DNA of 64,000 nucleotides, from the NCBI GenBank assembly GCA_001296005.1, contig LJHR01000045.1, positions 1 through 64,000 of the forward strand. Direction: 5' to 3'. Source of the DNA: an alpha proteobacterium AAP38 (GTDB lineage Bacteria; Pseudomonadota; Alphaproteobacteria; Azospirillales; Azospirillaceae). This document shows positions 1-7,581 of this stretch, one piece after another. Position 1 is the first letter of the stretch, and the number at the start of each line of letters is the position of its first letter. The notes under the pieces were generated by a model. The model worked only from the letters and a program-made list of their open reading frames with translations. It searched no databases and was not told where the DNA came from. The position numbers and the translations under genes are program-made.

Positions 1-285
1 GAACAGCATCTGCGCGTCCCAGTCATCGGCTGACAGCGGCCAGCCATGGTGGAAGACGATGGCCTGCGCGTCGCGCGGACCCCAGTCCTTGTAGAAAATC
101 TCCGTACCGTCCTTGGTCTTGATTGTGCTCATGATGCGCGTTCCTTCTGCATGGCTGGCGGCTTCGGCCAACGCCTGGGGAAAGAGGAAAGGAGAAAGCA
201 GGCCGGCGGCGTACAGCCCGATACCGCCTGCCAGGACGTCACGACGGGTGGCGCCCACGACGGCGCGGGTCACCATGCTTTTCAT
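1..285 (-). CDS. Alpha/beta hydrolase (non-heme chloroperoxidase-like), 5' part only
   Basis: Only the first 95 codons are present; the gene continues beyond base 1. From the ATG at 285 the product opens with a basic stretch and twin arginines (TRRDVLAGG) followed by a hydrophobic segment and an Ala-rich cleavage-like region, so a Tat-type signal peptide is plausible. From Met52 (ATG at 132) the sequence reads like the normal start of a cofactor-free haloperoxidase/esterase ([17 protein letters not shown], then [12 protein letters not shown], the oxyanion-hole HG motif). Most relatives are cytosolic and start near that Met, so the signal-bearing form is unusual; a GGAG about 10 bases upstream of 285 supports the longer start. 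The catalytic Ser, Asp and His lie outside the window. It is divergent from arsR. Confidence 0.75.
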   Translation of the reverse strand, partial: MKSMVTRAVVGATRRDVLAGGIGLYAAGLLSPFLFPQALAEAASHAEGTRIMSTIKTKDGTEIFYKDWGPRDAQAIVFHHGWPLSADDWDAQMLF

Positions 286-564
286 GATGCAGGCTCCGAT
301 TGTCCGATGGAGGCGGTGGTGCCACCGATGGCCGGTGCTATCCGACCTGAAAGCCAGCCCAGAATGGACTCTCGGTCACCACAGGCCAATTATTCGGGTA
401 TTTCAGGGCATTAACACCTTGGTATAGGTGCATTAACCATGATGTTGGGCGACAGTCACCACGACCCTGCGGAATAGTGACACCGTTCTTCAAAAGCCCC
501 CTCGAATGAACCCGGACAAGCGGCTTTCCTTGACAAGTCCATACATTTCCATAATAATCGAATT
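286..564. other. Divergent intergenic region between hydrolase and arsR
   Basis: This 279-base spacer holds the arsR promoter and operator at its right end. A short direct repeat, GCATTAAC, occurs at about 408 and 429. No other gene-like content is seen. Confidence 0.6.
530..558 (+). promoter_or_regulatory. Sigma-70-type promoter of arsR
   Basis: A perfect -35 box TTGACA lies at 530-535, then a 17-base spacer, then AATAAT at 553-558. Transcription would begin about 6-8 bases after the -10 box, which falls on the arsR ATG at 565. The message is therefore probably leaderless; no Shine-Dalgarno sequence precedes that ATG. Confidence 0.7.
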
Positions 565-570
565 ATGGAA
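547..570. promoter_or_regulatory. Predicted ArsR operator (perfect inverted repeat)
   Basis: TTCCATAAT at 547-555 and its exact reverse complement ATTATGGAA at 562-570 are separated by 6 bases. The dyad covers the -10 box and the arsR start codon, so bound ArsR would block RNA polymerase. Its symmetry and position fit the autoregulation usual for ArsR/SmtB repressors; binding itself is inferred. Confidence 0.7.
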
Positions 571-906
571 TCGAAACACGCCACTGAAGCCTTCGCGGCC
601 CTTGCCCAGGAAACCCGGCTCGCCATCTTCCGCCTGCTGGTACAGCGGGGACCGGACGGTTTGCATGCCAGCGAGATCGCCCTCCAGGTCGGCGTTCCCG
701 CCTCCACCCTTTCCCATCACCTGAGTATCCTGGAGCGGGCGGGCCTGTTGCGGTCCTGGCGCGTGCAGCGACAGATTTTCTACGCCACCGATTATGAGGG
801 GACGCGTAGGCTGGTCGCCTTCCTTATGGAGGATTGCTGCCAGGGCCGGCCTGAAATCTGCGGCGGCATCCAGGTGCCAGCCTGTACCAGCAATTGCCTG
901 GATTGA
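565..906 (+). CDS. arsR: ArsR/SmtB-family arsenite-responsive repressor
   Basis: A 113-residue winged-helix repressor heading an arsR-arsC-acr3-arsH operon. The recognition helix region is visible as VPASTLSHHLSILERAGLL (residues 44-62), and the whole chain has the usual ArsR length. The classic ELCVCDL metal site of the E. coli plasmid ArsR is absent. Instead the C-terminus carries Cys91-Cys92-x6-Cys99 plus Cys107 and Cys111, resembling the C-terminal three-cysteine As(III) site of Acidithiobacillus-type ArsR. As(III) binding should release the protein from its operator and induce the operon. The ATG at 565 is chosen because it starts the conserved fold and sits where transcription is predicted to begin. 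Confidence 0.93.
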   Translation: MESKHATEAFAALAQETRLAIFRLLVQRGPDGLHASEIALQVGVPASTLSHHLSILERAGLLRSWRVQRQIFYATDYEGTRRLVAFLMEDCCQGRPEICGGIQVPACTSNCLD

Positions 907-935
907 TCCATGACTGTCGCCTGAAGGAGGCAGAG

Positions 936-962
936 ATGATGCAGCAGGGAGACATCGCGTGA
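936..962 (+). CDS. Possible 8-codon leader peptide upstream of arsC
   Basis: A strong Shine-Dalgarno (AAGGAGG, 924-930) sits 5 bases before ATG 936, which opens the frame MMQQGDIA and stops at TGA 960-962. The stop overlaps the GTG start of arsC (GTGA, 959-962), an arrangement typical of translational coupling. It may instead be chance, with arsC using the closer GGGAG at about 946-950. Confidence 0.3.
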   Translation: MMQQGDIA

Positions 963-1384
963 CCGAGATAACCATATATCACAACCCGTCTTGCGGCACC
1001 TCGCGCAACACGTTGGCCATGATCCGCAACAGCGGCGTGGAACCGACGGTGATCGAATATCTGGTCACGCCACCGTCCCGCGACACCCTGGCCGGGCTGA
1101 TCGCCCGCATGGGCGTGCCGGTGCGCGATGTGCTGCGCGAAAAGGGCACGCCTTATGCTGAACTGGGGCTGGATGATCCGACCCTGACGGATGATGCCCT
1201 GCTGGATGCCATGATGGCGCACCCGATCCTGATCAACCGGCCCATTGTGGTCACGCCGCTGGGTGTGCGCCTGTGCCGCCCGTCGGAACTGGTGCTGGAC
1301 ATCCTGCCCGACACGCAGAAGGCCGCCTTTGCCAAGGAGGATGGCGAGGCCGTCGTCGATGCCGCCGGCAACCGCGTGCGCTGA
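959..1384 (+). CDS. arsC: Glutaredoxin-type arsenate reductase
   Basis: A 141-residue cytosolic ArsC that reduces arsenate to arsenite using glutathione/glutaredoxin, making the substrate for the Acr3 pump encoded next. The start [11 protein letters not shown] places the catalytic cysteine at position 12, as in E. coli plasmid ArsC, and the downstream arginine-bearing segments ([20 protein letters not shown]) match the arsenate-binding region of the family. The start is GTG at 959, preceded by GGGAG; an in-frame upstream ATG is not available. Length is normal for the family. It is co-transcribed with arsR (52-base gap) and acr3 (32-base gap), so arsenite via ArsR should control it. Confidence 0.95.
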   Translation: MTEITIYHNPSCGTSRNTLAMIRNSGVEPTVIEYLVTPPSRDTLAGLIARMGVPVRDVLREKGTPYAELGLDDPTLTDDALLDAMMAHPILINRPIVVTPLGVRLCRPSELVLDILPDTQKAAFAKEDGEAVVDAAGNRVR

Positions 1385-1416
1385 TCCCCTCTTCCCGTGC
1401 CCCAAGGTCCGTCATC

Positions 1417-2484
1417 GTGAGCCAATCCGCCCCAGCCCGCCGCCTGTCCTTCCTGGACCGCTATCTGACCCTGTGGATTTTCGCCGCCATGGCGCTGGGT
1501 GTGGCACTGGGCAGTCTGTTCGAAGGGCTGCCCGCTGCACTCGACCGGATGTCGGTCGGGACCACCAATGTGCCCATAGCCATCGGCCTGATCCTCATGA
1601 TGTATCCGCCGCTGGCCAAGGTGCGCTATGAGGATCTGCATCAGGTCTTTGCTGACAAGCGTATCCTGGCCCTGTCGCTGGTCCAGAACTGGATCATCGG
1701 GCCGGTGCTGATGTTCGCACTGGCGGTGCTTTTCCTGTCCGGCCAGCCGGATTACATGACGGGCCTGATCCTGATCGGACTGGCGCGCTGCATCGCCATG
1801 GTGCTGGTCTGGAACCAGCTGGCCTGCGGGTCGAACCAATATGTGGCCGGGCTGGTGGCCTTCAATTCCATTTTCCAGATCCTGTTCTTCAGTGTCTATG
1901 CCTGGTTCTTCTTAGGCTTCCTGCCGCCACTCTTGGGGCTGGAGGGCAGCGTCATCGACGTCTCCTTCTGGACCATCGCGGAGGCGGTGCTCATCTATCT
2001 GGGTATTCCGTTCCTAGCCGGCTTCCTGACCCGTAAGGTTCTGATCAAGGCTAAGGGGGAGAACTGGTACGAAAACCGGTTCGTGCCACGCATCTCCCCC
2101 ATCACCCTGGCAGCCCTGCTGTTCACCATTGTCGCCATGTTCAGCCTCAAGGGGGGCGATGTGGTGCGGCTACCCATGGATGCATTGGCCATCGCGGTAC
2201 CGCTGACCCTCTATTTCTTCATCATGTTCCTGGTCAGCTTCTTCATGGGGCGGCTGGTCGATGCCGACTATCCCCGCGCCACGTCGGTCGCCTTCACGGC
2301 GGCGGGCAATAATTTCGAACTAGCCATCGCGGTGGCCATCGCCGCCTTCGGGCTGGCGTCGCCGGTCGCCTTTGCCGCCGTGATCGGGCCGCTGGTGGAG
2401 GTGCCGGTGCTGATCTTGATGGTGCAACTGGCCTTGTGGCTGGGTCGGCGTTGGTATCCGGCCACAGCACCGGCCAAAGGGTAG
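1417..2484 (+). CDS. acr3: Acr3-family arsenite efflux permease
   Basis: A 355-residue inner-membrane carrier of the ACR3 (BASS superfamily) type that exports arsenite using the proton motive force. About ten hydrophobic helices are evident. The family hallmark helix [17 protein letters not shown] contains the conserved cysteine needed for transport, and [10 protein letters not shown] contains the conserved glutamate. The GTG at 1417 is chosen because it yields the usual Acr3 N-terminus ([15 protein letters not shown]) and follows AAGG; the frame remains open back to 1273 but that extension overlaps arsC and is unlike the family. arsH begins 5 bases after the stop. Confidence 0.93.
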   Translation: MSQSAPARRLSFLDRYLTLWIFAAMALGVALGSLFEGLPAALDRMSVGTTNVPIAIGLILMMYPPLAKVRYEDLHQVFADKRILALSLVQNWIIGPVLMFALAVLFLSGQPDYMTGLILIGLARCIAMVLVWNQLACGSNQYVAGLVAFNSIFQILFFSVYAWFFLGFLPPLLGLEGSVIDVSFWTIAEAVLIYLGIPFLAGFLTRKVLIKAKGENWYENRFVPRISPITLAALLFTIVAMFSLKGGDVVRLPMDALAIAVPLTLYFFIMFLVSFFMGRLVDADYPRATSVAFTAAGNNFELAIAVAIAAFGLASPVAFAAVIGPLVEVPVLILMVQLALWLGRRWYPATAPAKG

Positions 2485-2489
2485 GAACC

Positions 2490-3242
2490 ATGAACCGCCT
2501 TCGCCCCCTGTCCGACCCGGCCCATCTGCCGGCATTCGACCCCACCTATGCCCATCACCAGCCGGCCATGGGTCTCGGGCCCCTGGACCCGAAGCCGCGC
2601 ATCCTGCTGCTCTACGGGTCGCTGCGCGAACGCTCCTTCTCCCGTTTGGCGGTGGAAGAGGCGGCCCGGCTGCTGGAATATTTTGGTGCCGAAACCCGCA
2701 TTTTCGACCCGTCCGACCTGCCGCTGCCCGATCAGGTGAAAGGCGATAATCATCCGGCGGTACGAGAATTGCGGGAGCATTCGATTTGGTCGGAAGGTCA
2801 GGTCTGGTGCAGCCCCGAACGCCATGGCCAGATTACCGGCATCATGAAGGCGCAGATCGACCATCTGCCGCTTTCAATGGGCGGCATCCGCCCCACCCAG
2901 GGCCGCACCCTGGCTGTGATGCAGGTATCCGGCGGATCGCAGAGTTTCAATGCCGTCAACACCCTGCGCATCCTGGGCCGCTGGATGCGGATGTTCACGA
3001 TCCCCAACCAGTCCAGCGTTGCCAAGGCTTTCCAGGAATTCGACGAAGCCGGGCGCATGAAGCCGTCGGCCTATTACGACCGCATTGTGGATGTCATGGA
3101 AGAACTGGTGCGCTTCACGGTGCTGCTGCGTCCGCATGCCAACCTGCTGGTTGATCGTTACTCCGAACGGCGGGAGGCATTGAAGCCGGTCGACCCCGCG
3201 ACCGATCTGGCGACACTGGCCGTCACAGCCGGACAAGGCTAG
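2490..3242 (+). CDS. arsH: ArsH NADPH-dependent FMN reductase / organoarsenical oxidase
   Basis: A 250-residue flavodoxin-fold protein. [18 protein letters not shown] near residue 41 is the FMN phosphate-binding loop characteristic of ArsH, and [21 protein letters not shown] and [23 protein letters not shown] are family-diagnostic segments. ArsH oxidises trivalent organoarsenicals to the less toxic pentavalent forms and has general NADPH:FMN reductase activity. It closes the ars operon, 5 bases after acr3, so it is almost certainly translated from the same message. Length and motifs are complete. Confidence 0.95.
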   Translation: MNRLRPLSDPAHLPAFDPTYAHHQPAMGLGPLDPKPRILLLYGSLRERSFSRLAVEEAARLLEYFGAETRIFDPSDLPLPDQVKGDNHPAVRELREHSIWSEGQVWCSPERHGQITGIMKAQIDHLPLSMGGIRPTQGRTLAVMQVSGGSQSFNAVNTLRILGRWMRMFTIPNQSSVAKAFQEFDEAGRMKPSAYYDRIVDVMEELVRFTVLLRPHANLLVDRYSERREALKPVDPATDLATLAVTAGQG

Positions 3243-3318
3243 GCTTGAGGACGGATCGCCAGGCCGATGTCGCCATCATTGGCGAGGGATTGAATGACAT
3301 AAACAAGGCCCGGCAGAC

Positions 3319-4356
3319 ATGATTGATCAACCGCCACCACAACGGCCCCTTCCACCCCCCTCCACTCAGGCGAAGCGGGTGTTCATGCTTGGCGCGACCG
3401 GCACCATTGGCCAGGCGACGGTCCGGGCCCTGGTGGCACGCGGGCATGAGGTGATCTGCTTCATCCGACCGCGCGCCGGTGTCGGCGGAAGGCTCACGCC
3501 GGCAGATAGCGCACTCCTTCTGCCGGGCGCCCGCTTGCGCTATGGAGACGTCACCGATCCCGCATCCCTCAGGCTTGACGGGTTCCGCGGTGAGCATTTT
3601 GATGCACTCGTCTCCTGCCTCGCTTCCCGCACGGGCACACCGCAGGACGCCTGGGCCATCGACCATCAGGCGCATCTGAACGCGCTCGCCGCCGCGAAGG
3701 AAGCCGGTGTTTCCCAGATGGTCCTGCTCTCCGCCATTTGCGTACAGAAGCCGCTTCTGGCGTTTCAACAGGCGAAGCTGGCTTTCGAAGCGGCGTTGAT
3801 CAATTCCGGCCTTTCCTATTCCATCGTACGCGCCACGGCATTCTTCAAATCACTGGCCGGCCAGATCGCGCGGGTGAAAGGCGGCAAGCCCTATCTGATG
3901 TTCGGCGATGGCATGCTTACTTCCTGTAAACCGATCAGCGATGACGATCTTGGTGCCTTTCTCGCCGAATGTCTGGATGATCCGGCACGCCAGAATCGCA
4001 TTCTACCAATCGGTGGCCCTGGCCCGGCGTTGACGCCGAAGCAGCAGGGCGAGATGTTGTTCGCGCTCCTGAAATGCCCACCCCGTTTCAGCCGGGTGCC
4101 GGTCGGGCTGCTCGATGCCATCATTGCTGGGCTGGGCTTCGCGGGACGGTTCTCCCGATCCCTTGCGGACAAGGCGGAGCTTGCCCGCATCGGACTCTAT
4201 TACGCTACTGAATCAATGCTGGTTCTCGACCCCGCTACCGGGCGCTATGACGAGGCCGCAACACCTTCGACGGGGACGGACACTCTGGTCGAGTTCTACG
4301 CCCGCGTTATCCATGGACAAGAGCGTGCCGAACGCGGCGACCACGCCGTGTTCTGA
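3319..4356 (+). CDS. bciA: BciA-like divinyl (proto)chlorophyllide 8-vinyl reductase
   Basis: A 345-residue atypical short-chain dehydrogenase. The Rossmann motif GATGTIGQATV is at about residue 26, and the segment from HQAHLNALAAAKEAGVSQM to LSAICVQKPLLAFQQAKLAFE is the signature block of the DVR/BciA family, which reduces the C8 vinyl group of divinyl chlorophyllide with NADPH during (bacterio)chlorophyll synthesis. This assignment rests on remembered family sequence, so a related NAD(P)H-binding protein of other function remains possible. No other bch, crt or puf gene is in the window; in purple bacteria bciA often lies outside the photosynthesis cluster. It follows arsH by 76 bases on the same strand but has no functional link to arsenic. 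Confidence 0.7.
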   Translation: MIDQPPPQRPLPPPSTQAKRVFMLGATGTIGQATVRALVARGHEVICFIRPRAGVGGRLTPADSALLLPGARLRYGDVTDPASLRLDGFRGEHFDALVSCLASRTGTPQDAWAIDHQAHLNALAAAKEAGVSQMVLLSAICVQKPLLAFQQAKLAFEAALINSGLSYSIVRATAFFKSLAGQIARVKGGKPYLMFGDGMLTSCKPISDDDLGAFLAECLDDPARQNRILPIGGPGPALTPKQQGEMLFALLKCPPRFSRVPVGLLDAIIAGLGFAGRFSRSLADKAELARIGLYYATESMLVLDPATGRYDEAATPSTGTDTLVEFYARVIHGQERAERGDHAVF

Positions 4357-4450
4357 CGAAACAGCTTGGTCCCGGCACTTGTGATCCCGGCCCCGCCGGT
4401 CAGGGTATCAGCACCAGCTCACTTCCTTTGCTGAGCACAGCCATCACCCC

Positions 4451-5038
4451 CTACCCATGCTTGCCAAGCGTCCAGCCATGGGGGGAGAGGTGGTTTTCTG
4501 CAAATTGCCGAGGTGTTTCCTCCAACATCGTGGCAACCGTATCGTTCCAGCGATTGAAAAATCCATAGAGCGCGATGACGGCCACGATCTCCACCTGCTG
4601 TTCCCGGCTGAAATGCAGCGCCATATCGGCAAAGTCCGCGTCGCTGACGGCGTTCGGCACCTGCCCCGCCCCGACCGCGACACGCAGGGCCGACCGCTCC
4701 GCCGCGCTGAACAGGGGGCTATGTTCGAAATCCCAGATCGCGGCCAGCTTGTCTGCCGGCACGCCATTGCCGGCGGTCGCGGTACCGGTATGGGCCGAGC
4801 AATAGCGGCAGCCCGCAGCCATGCTGACCATATAGCCCGTCATCCATTTCAGGCCGGGATCGACCGTGCCAGACATCATGATGGAGGCCCAGAGGCCGCC
4901 GCTGGCCCGCAGGATGTCGGGCCGCCAGGCCAGCGTGGGCACGCTGTTGGGCAGTTCGTGGAAATCGCCGCCGATGAAGGACAGGTCGATGTTGCGGGCC
5001 GCCATTTCGGCAGCGGTCAACGGGGGGATGCGCGCCAT
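4451..5038 (-). CDS. AhpD-like / carboxymuconolactone decarboxylase-family protein
   Basis: A 195-residue all-helical protein of the AhpD/CMD superfamily. The redox motif GCRYCSAHT gives Cys77, Cys80 and His83, the resolving/peroxidatic cysteine pair and proton-relay His of this superfamily, so an alkylhydroperoxidase-like role is more likely than ring-decarboxylation. The ATG at 5038 is chosen because GAGAGGAA lies just upstream; an ATG at 5062 would overlap the previous gene. It is the last gene of regulon A, 14 bases after the SDR, and may protect the pathway from peroxides; the substrate is unknown. Confidence 0.8.
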   Translation of the reverse strand: MARIPPLTAAEMAARNIDLSFIGGDFHELPNSVPTLAWRPDILRASGGLWASIMMSGTVDPGLKWMTGYMVSMAAGCRYCSAHTGTATAGNGVPADKLAAIWDFEHSPLFSAAERSALRVAVGAGQVPNAVSDADFADMALHFSREQQVEIVAVIALYGFFNRWNDTVATMLEETPRQFAENHLSPHGWTLGKHG

Positions 5039-5052
5039 GGCCGTTTCCTCTC

Positions 5053-5811
5053 TCATTCCCATTCGACATTGCCGTCAACGGCGATCAACTGTCCGGTGAC
5101 ATGCTTCGCGGCATTGGAGGACAGGAAGATCGCCATATCCCCGATCTCTTCCGGCTGGATCTTGGCACGCAGGGAGATGTAGCGCAGGAACTCTGCCTCA
5201 ACGGTCGCGGCATCAATGCCACGACCGGCGGCGATGCCGGCCATGATGCCGCGCATGCGCTCACTATCGACAAAGCCGGGCCGGATGGCGTTGACCCGGA
5301 TATTGTCGGGCCCCAGTTCCCGTGCCGCCGCCCGCGTCAACCCCTCCAACGCCCATTTCGATGCGATATAGGGGGAGCGGTTGACGGGCAGCGTGGTGAC
5401 GGAACCGGTGGAGATATTGATGATGGAACCGCCACCCTGCACCTTCATCAGCGGGGTCACGGCCCGCATCATGAAGAAGGCACCATGCACATTGACCTCA
5501 AAACAGGTGCGCCAGCCCTGGTCGCAGATATCAACCATCGGGCCGATCTGACCGGCGATACCGGCATTGTTGACCAGGGTGTCGACCCCACCCCAACGGT
5601 CACAGACCTGACGGACAAACCGGTCCACGGCATCGGCATCCGACACGTCCAAGGCCGTAGCGATCAGACCGGGATGGGTATCGGCAACCTTGTCCACACG
5701 GCCCTGGTCGGCATCGCAAATGGCAACATCGGCCCCAGCGGACAGGAAGCGTTCGACAATGGCCATACCGATGCCGGCGGCACCGGCGGTGACGATGACA
5801 CGCTGTTTCAT
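5053..5811 (-). CDS. SDR-family NAD-dependent oxidoreductase
   Basis: A 252-residue classical short-chain dehydrogenase: cofactor motif TAGAAGIG (residues 8-15), acidic residues after strand beta-2 (CDAD, 32-35) suggesting NAD(H) preference, NNAG at 81-84, catalytic Ser around 134 and Tyr148-x3-Lys152. It probably oxidises a secondary alcohol or hydroxyacid of the regulon A pathway; the substrate cannot be read from sequence. Its ATG overlaps the hyuB stop by 4 bases (ATGA), so the two are translationally coupled. Confidence 0.88.
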   Translation of the reverse strand: MKQRVIVTAGAAGIGMAIVERFLSAGADVAICDADQGRVDKVADTHPGLIATALDVSDADAVDRFVRQVCDRWGGVDTLVNNAGIAGQIGPMVDICDQGWRTCFEVNVHGAFFMMRAVTPLMKVQGGGSIINISTGSVTTLPVNRSPYIASKWALEGLTRAAARELGPDNIRVNAIRPGFVDSERMRGIMAGIAAGRGIDAATVEAEFLRYISLRAKIQPEEIGDMAIFLSSNAAKHVTGQLIAVDGNVEWE

Positions 5812-7568
5812 GATGCGGCCCTCAATGCCTGCGTGGCGTAAAGATCGGGATTGCCGGTGGCATCCAGTGCAACGCGATAGATGTCGTGGGCACGTTCTGG
5901 CGACAGGTAACCCTCGCGCACGGCATCGGCCACGCTTTCAGGCGCGCGGGACAGGGGATCACCATAACCGCCGCCACCGGCGGACACGGCGGTGATCATG
6001 TCACCGGCCCGGACATTGACCAGGGCGCAGGCAGGCAGTGCCTCCCGCCCCCCGTCAATCCGGTCCAGCCACTGATCAGCCCGACCACCGGCGCCGCCGC
6101 CGCGTACGCCCAGCGGGGCATTCACATGCCCGTCGGAGCCGTAGCCGATGTCAAACGCGCCCACCAGCGGCCCGAACTCCACGATGGTGGAGGGTGCGCC
6201 CGTGAAACGGCCCGGTCCCTCGCTATCTGTCAGGAACCCGCGCCGTTTGACCAGCAGCGGCTGATACAGCTCATCCAGCTCGACCCCGTCGATACAGCAC
6301 ATGCCCGCATTGCCAACATGGGCCGTGGTCCACCAGGCATCGGCCTGCGGGCTGGCCGCACCGCCGGAGAAGGCCAGGAAGATCTGATTGACGAAGGGCT
6401 TACCGGTGCGGGCGTCGATGCCGGAGATAACACCCGCTGACGGGGCGATCACGGCCCCGACCTCTGCCATGCCGAACCCATCGCCCAGGTCGGCGATGGC
6501 CACTTGCACCGCATTGGCCACGCGGTCGGCGATGTTGGTGGTGGCGGTGGAGCAGCTATAGGGATGTTCGGTGATGCCGGCGATGCAGCCCCGGCGCAGC
6601 ACCACGTCGATGCGCCGGAAGGCCCCGGCATTCTTGGGCACGCGGTGGTCAAGGGAATTGAACACACCGATCATGGCGGCGGTGCGGGCGCAGGCCTCGC
6701 TGAGATTCATGCCACAAGGCAGGCTGTCCGGATTGTCGGTCAGATCGACACGGATGCGTCGGGCCGCACTGTCGACCAACACCTTGGCATTGATGGTGAC
6801 GCCGGTTTCCGGCATGCCGGGAAAGGCGTCATGGGTGCTGCTGGCCTGGGCCTGACCATCGGGCAGGTTGGCCAGTGCCTCCACCATGGCGGCTTCGGAA
6901 TAATCAAACCATTGACCGGAGAAGGTTTTCAGCCGGTCCCAGCCCACTTCCCGCCCCATGGCGAGCAGTTCCTTCTCCCCGATCCGCACGGCACCGACCA
7001 TGGCCAGATAATCGCCGCGCCATTGTTCGGGCACACGGATACGCATCTCGCACATGCGGATGATGTCGCCGATATCCTGGTAATCCCGCTGCACCTGCAC
7101 CGCCGGGAAGATCAGCGCGCCTTCATGATAAAGGTCGCGGGCATTGCCCATATAGGTGGTGGGTTCGGAATTGCCGATATCGGCCTGATGCGCCTTGGCC
7201 AGCACCGTGAAGCGGTGGGTACCCTCATCATCGATGACGGGGACCAGAAGGGTCAGGTCCGCCGGATGCGAACAGCCATGATAGGGCGAGTTATGCAGGA
7301 AGGCGTCGCCGCGCTTCAGCACCGGGTGGAACTGTTTCATGGTGCGGGCCATCATATCGGGACCTGCCAGCACGTGGATGGGCAGGCTTTCCGCCGCCGC
7401 CAGAAGGTCGCCCGTATCGGTGACGATGCAGCAGGAGAAATCCCGCGCGCGGTTCAGCACGCCCGACCGGCCCGTGCGCAACAGCGTATTGGCCATCTTG
7501 CGCACCACGCCTTCGAACCGGCTGTTCAGGATGGCAAGTTCGGCGCCGTTCAGCTTTTTGTCGCTCAT
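5808..7568 (-). CDS. hyuB: Hydantoinase B / oxoprolinase-type subunit
   Basis: A 586-residue HyuB-family protein, full length. Recognisable parts are the N-terminal ELAILNSRFEGVVRKMANTL region, HNSPYHGCSHPADLTLLVPV, and the Gly-rich C-terminal block (GVRGGGAGG; SAGGGGYGDPLSRAPE). HyuB subunits act with a HyuA ATPase partner in ATP-dependent hydrolysis of cyclic imides (5-oxoprolinase, N-methylhydantoinase) or in carboxylation of ketones (acetone/acetophenone carboxylases). The gene starts 14 bases after hyuA, so the two form a complex and an operon. There is no added zinc domain here, unlike the HyuB of regulon B. The substrate is unknown. Confidence 0.88.
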   Translation of the reverse strand: MSDKKLNGAELAILNSRFEGVVRKMANTLLRTGRSGVLNRARDFSCCIVTDTGDLLAAAESLPIHVLAGPDMMARTMKQFHPVLKRGDAFLHNSPYHGCSHPADLTLLVPVIDDEGTHRFTVLAKAHQADIGNSEPTTYMGNARDLYHEGALIFPAVQVQRDYQDIGDIIRMCEMRIRVPEQWRGDYLAMVGAVRIGEKELLAMGREVGWDRLKTFSGQWFDYSEAAMVEALANLPDGQAQASSTHDAFPGMPETGVTINAKVLVDSAARRIRVDLTDNPDSLPCGMNLSEACARTAAMIGVFNSLDHRVPKNAGAFRRIDVVLRRGCIAGITEHPYSCSTATTNIADRVANAVQVAIADLGDGFGMAEVGAVIAPSAGVISGIDARTGKPFVNQIFLAFSGGAASPQADAWWTTAHVGNAGMCCIDGVELDELYQPLLVKRRGFLTDSEGPGRFTGAPSTIVEFGPLVGAFDIGYGSDGHVNAPLGVRGGGAGGRADQWLDRIDGGREALPACALVNVRAGDMITAVSAGGGGYGDPLSRAPESVADAVREGYLSPERAHDIYRVALDATGNPDLYATQALRAAS

Positions 7569-7581
7569 GCTTGGTTCCCCC

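Noticed and set aside
1273-1416. N-terminal extension of Acr3 starting at 1273
   Set aside because: It overlaps arsC out of frame and encodes an Arg-rich sequence unlike Acr3 proteins; GTG 1417 fits.
5101-5841. Plus-strand frame of 246 codons opposite the SDR gene
   Set aside because: Its translation is Asp/Gly/His-rich antisense sequence; the minus-strand SDR has all catalytic motifs.
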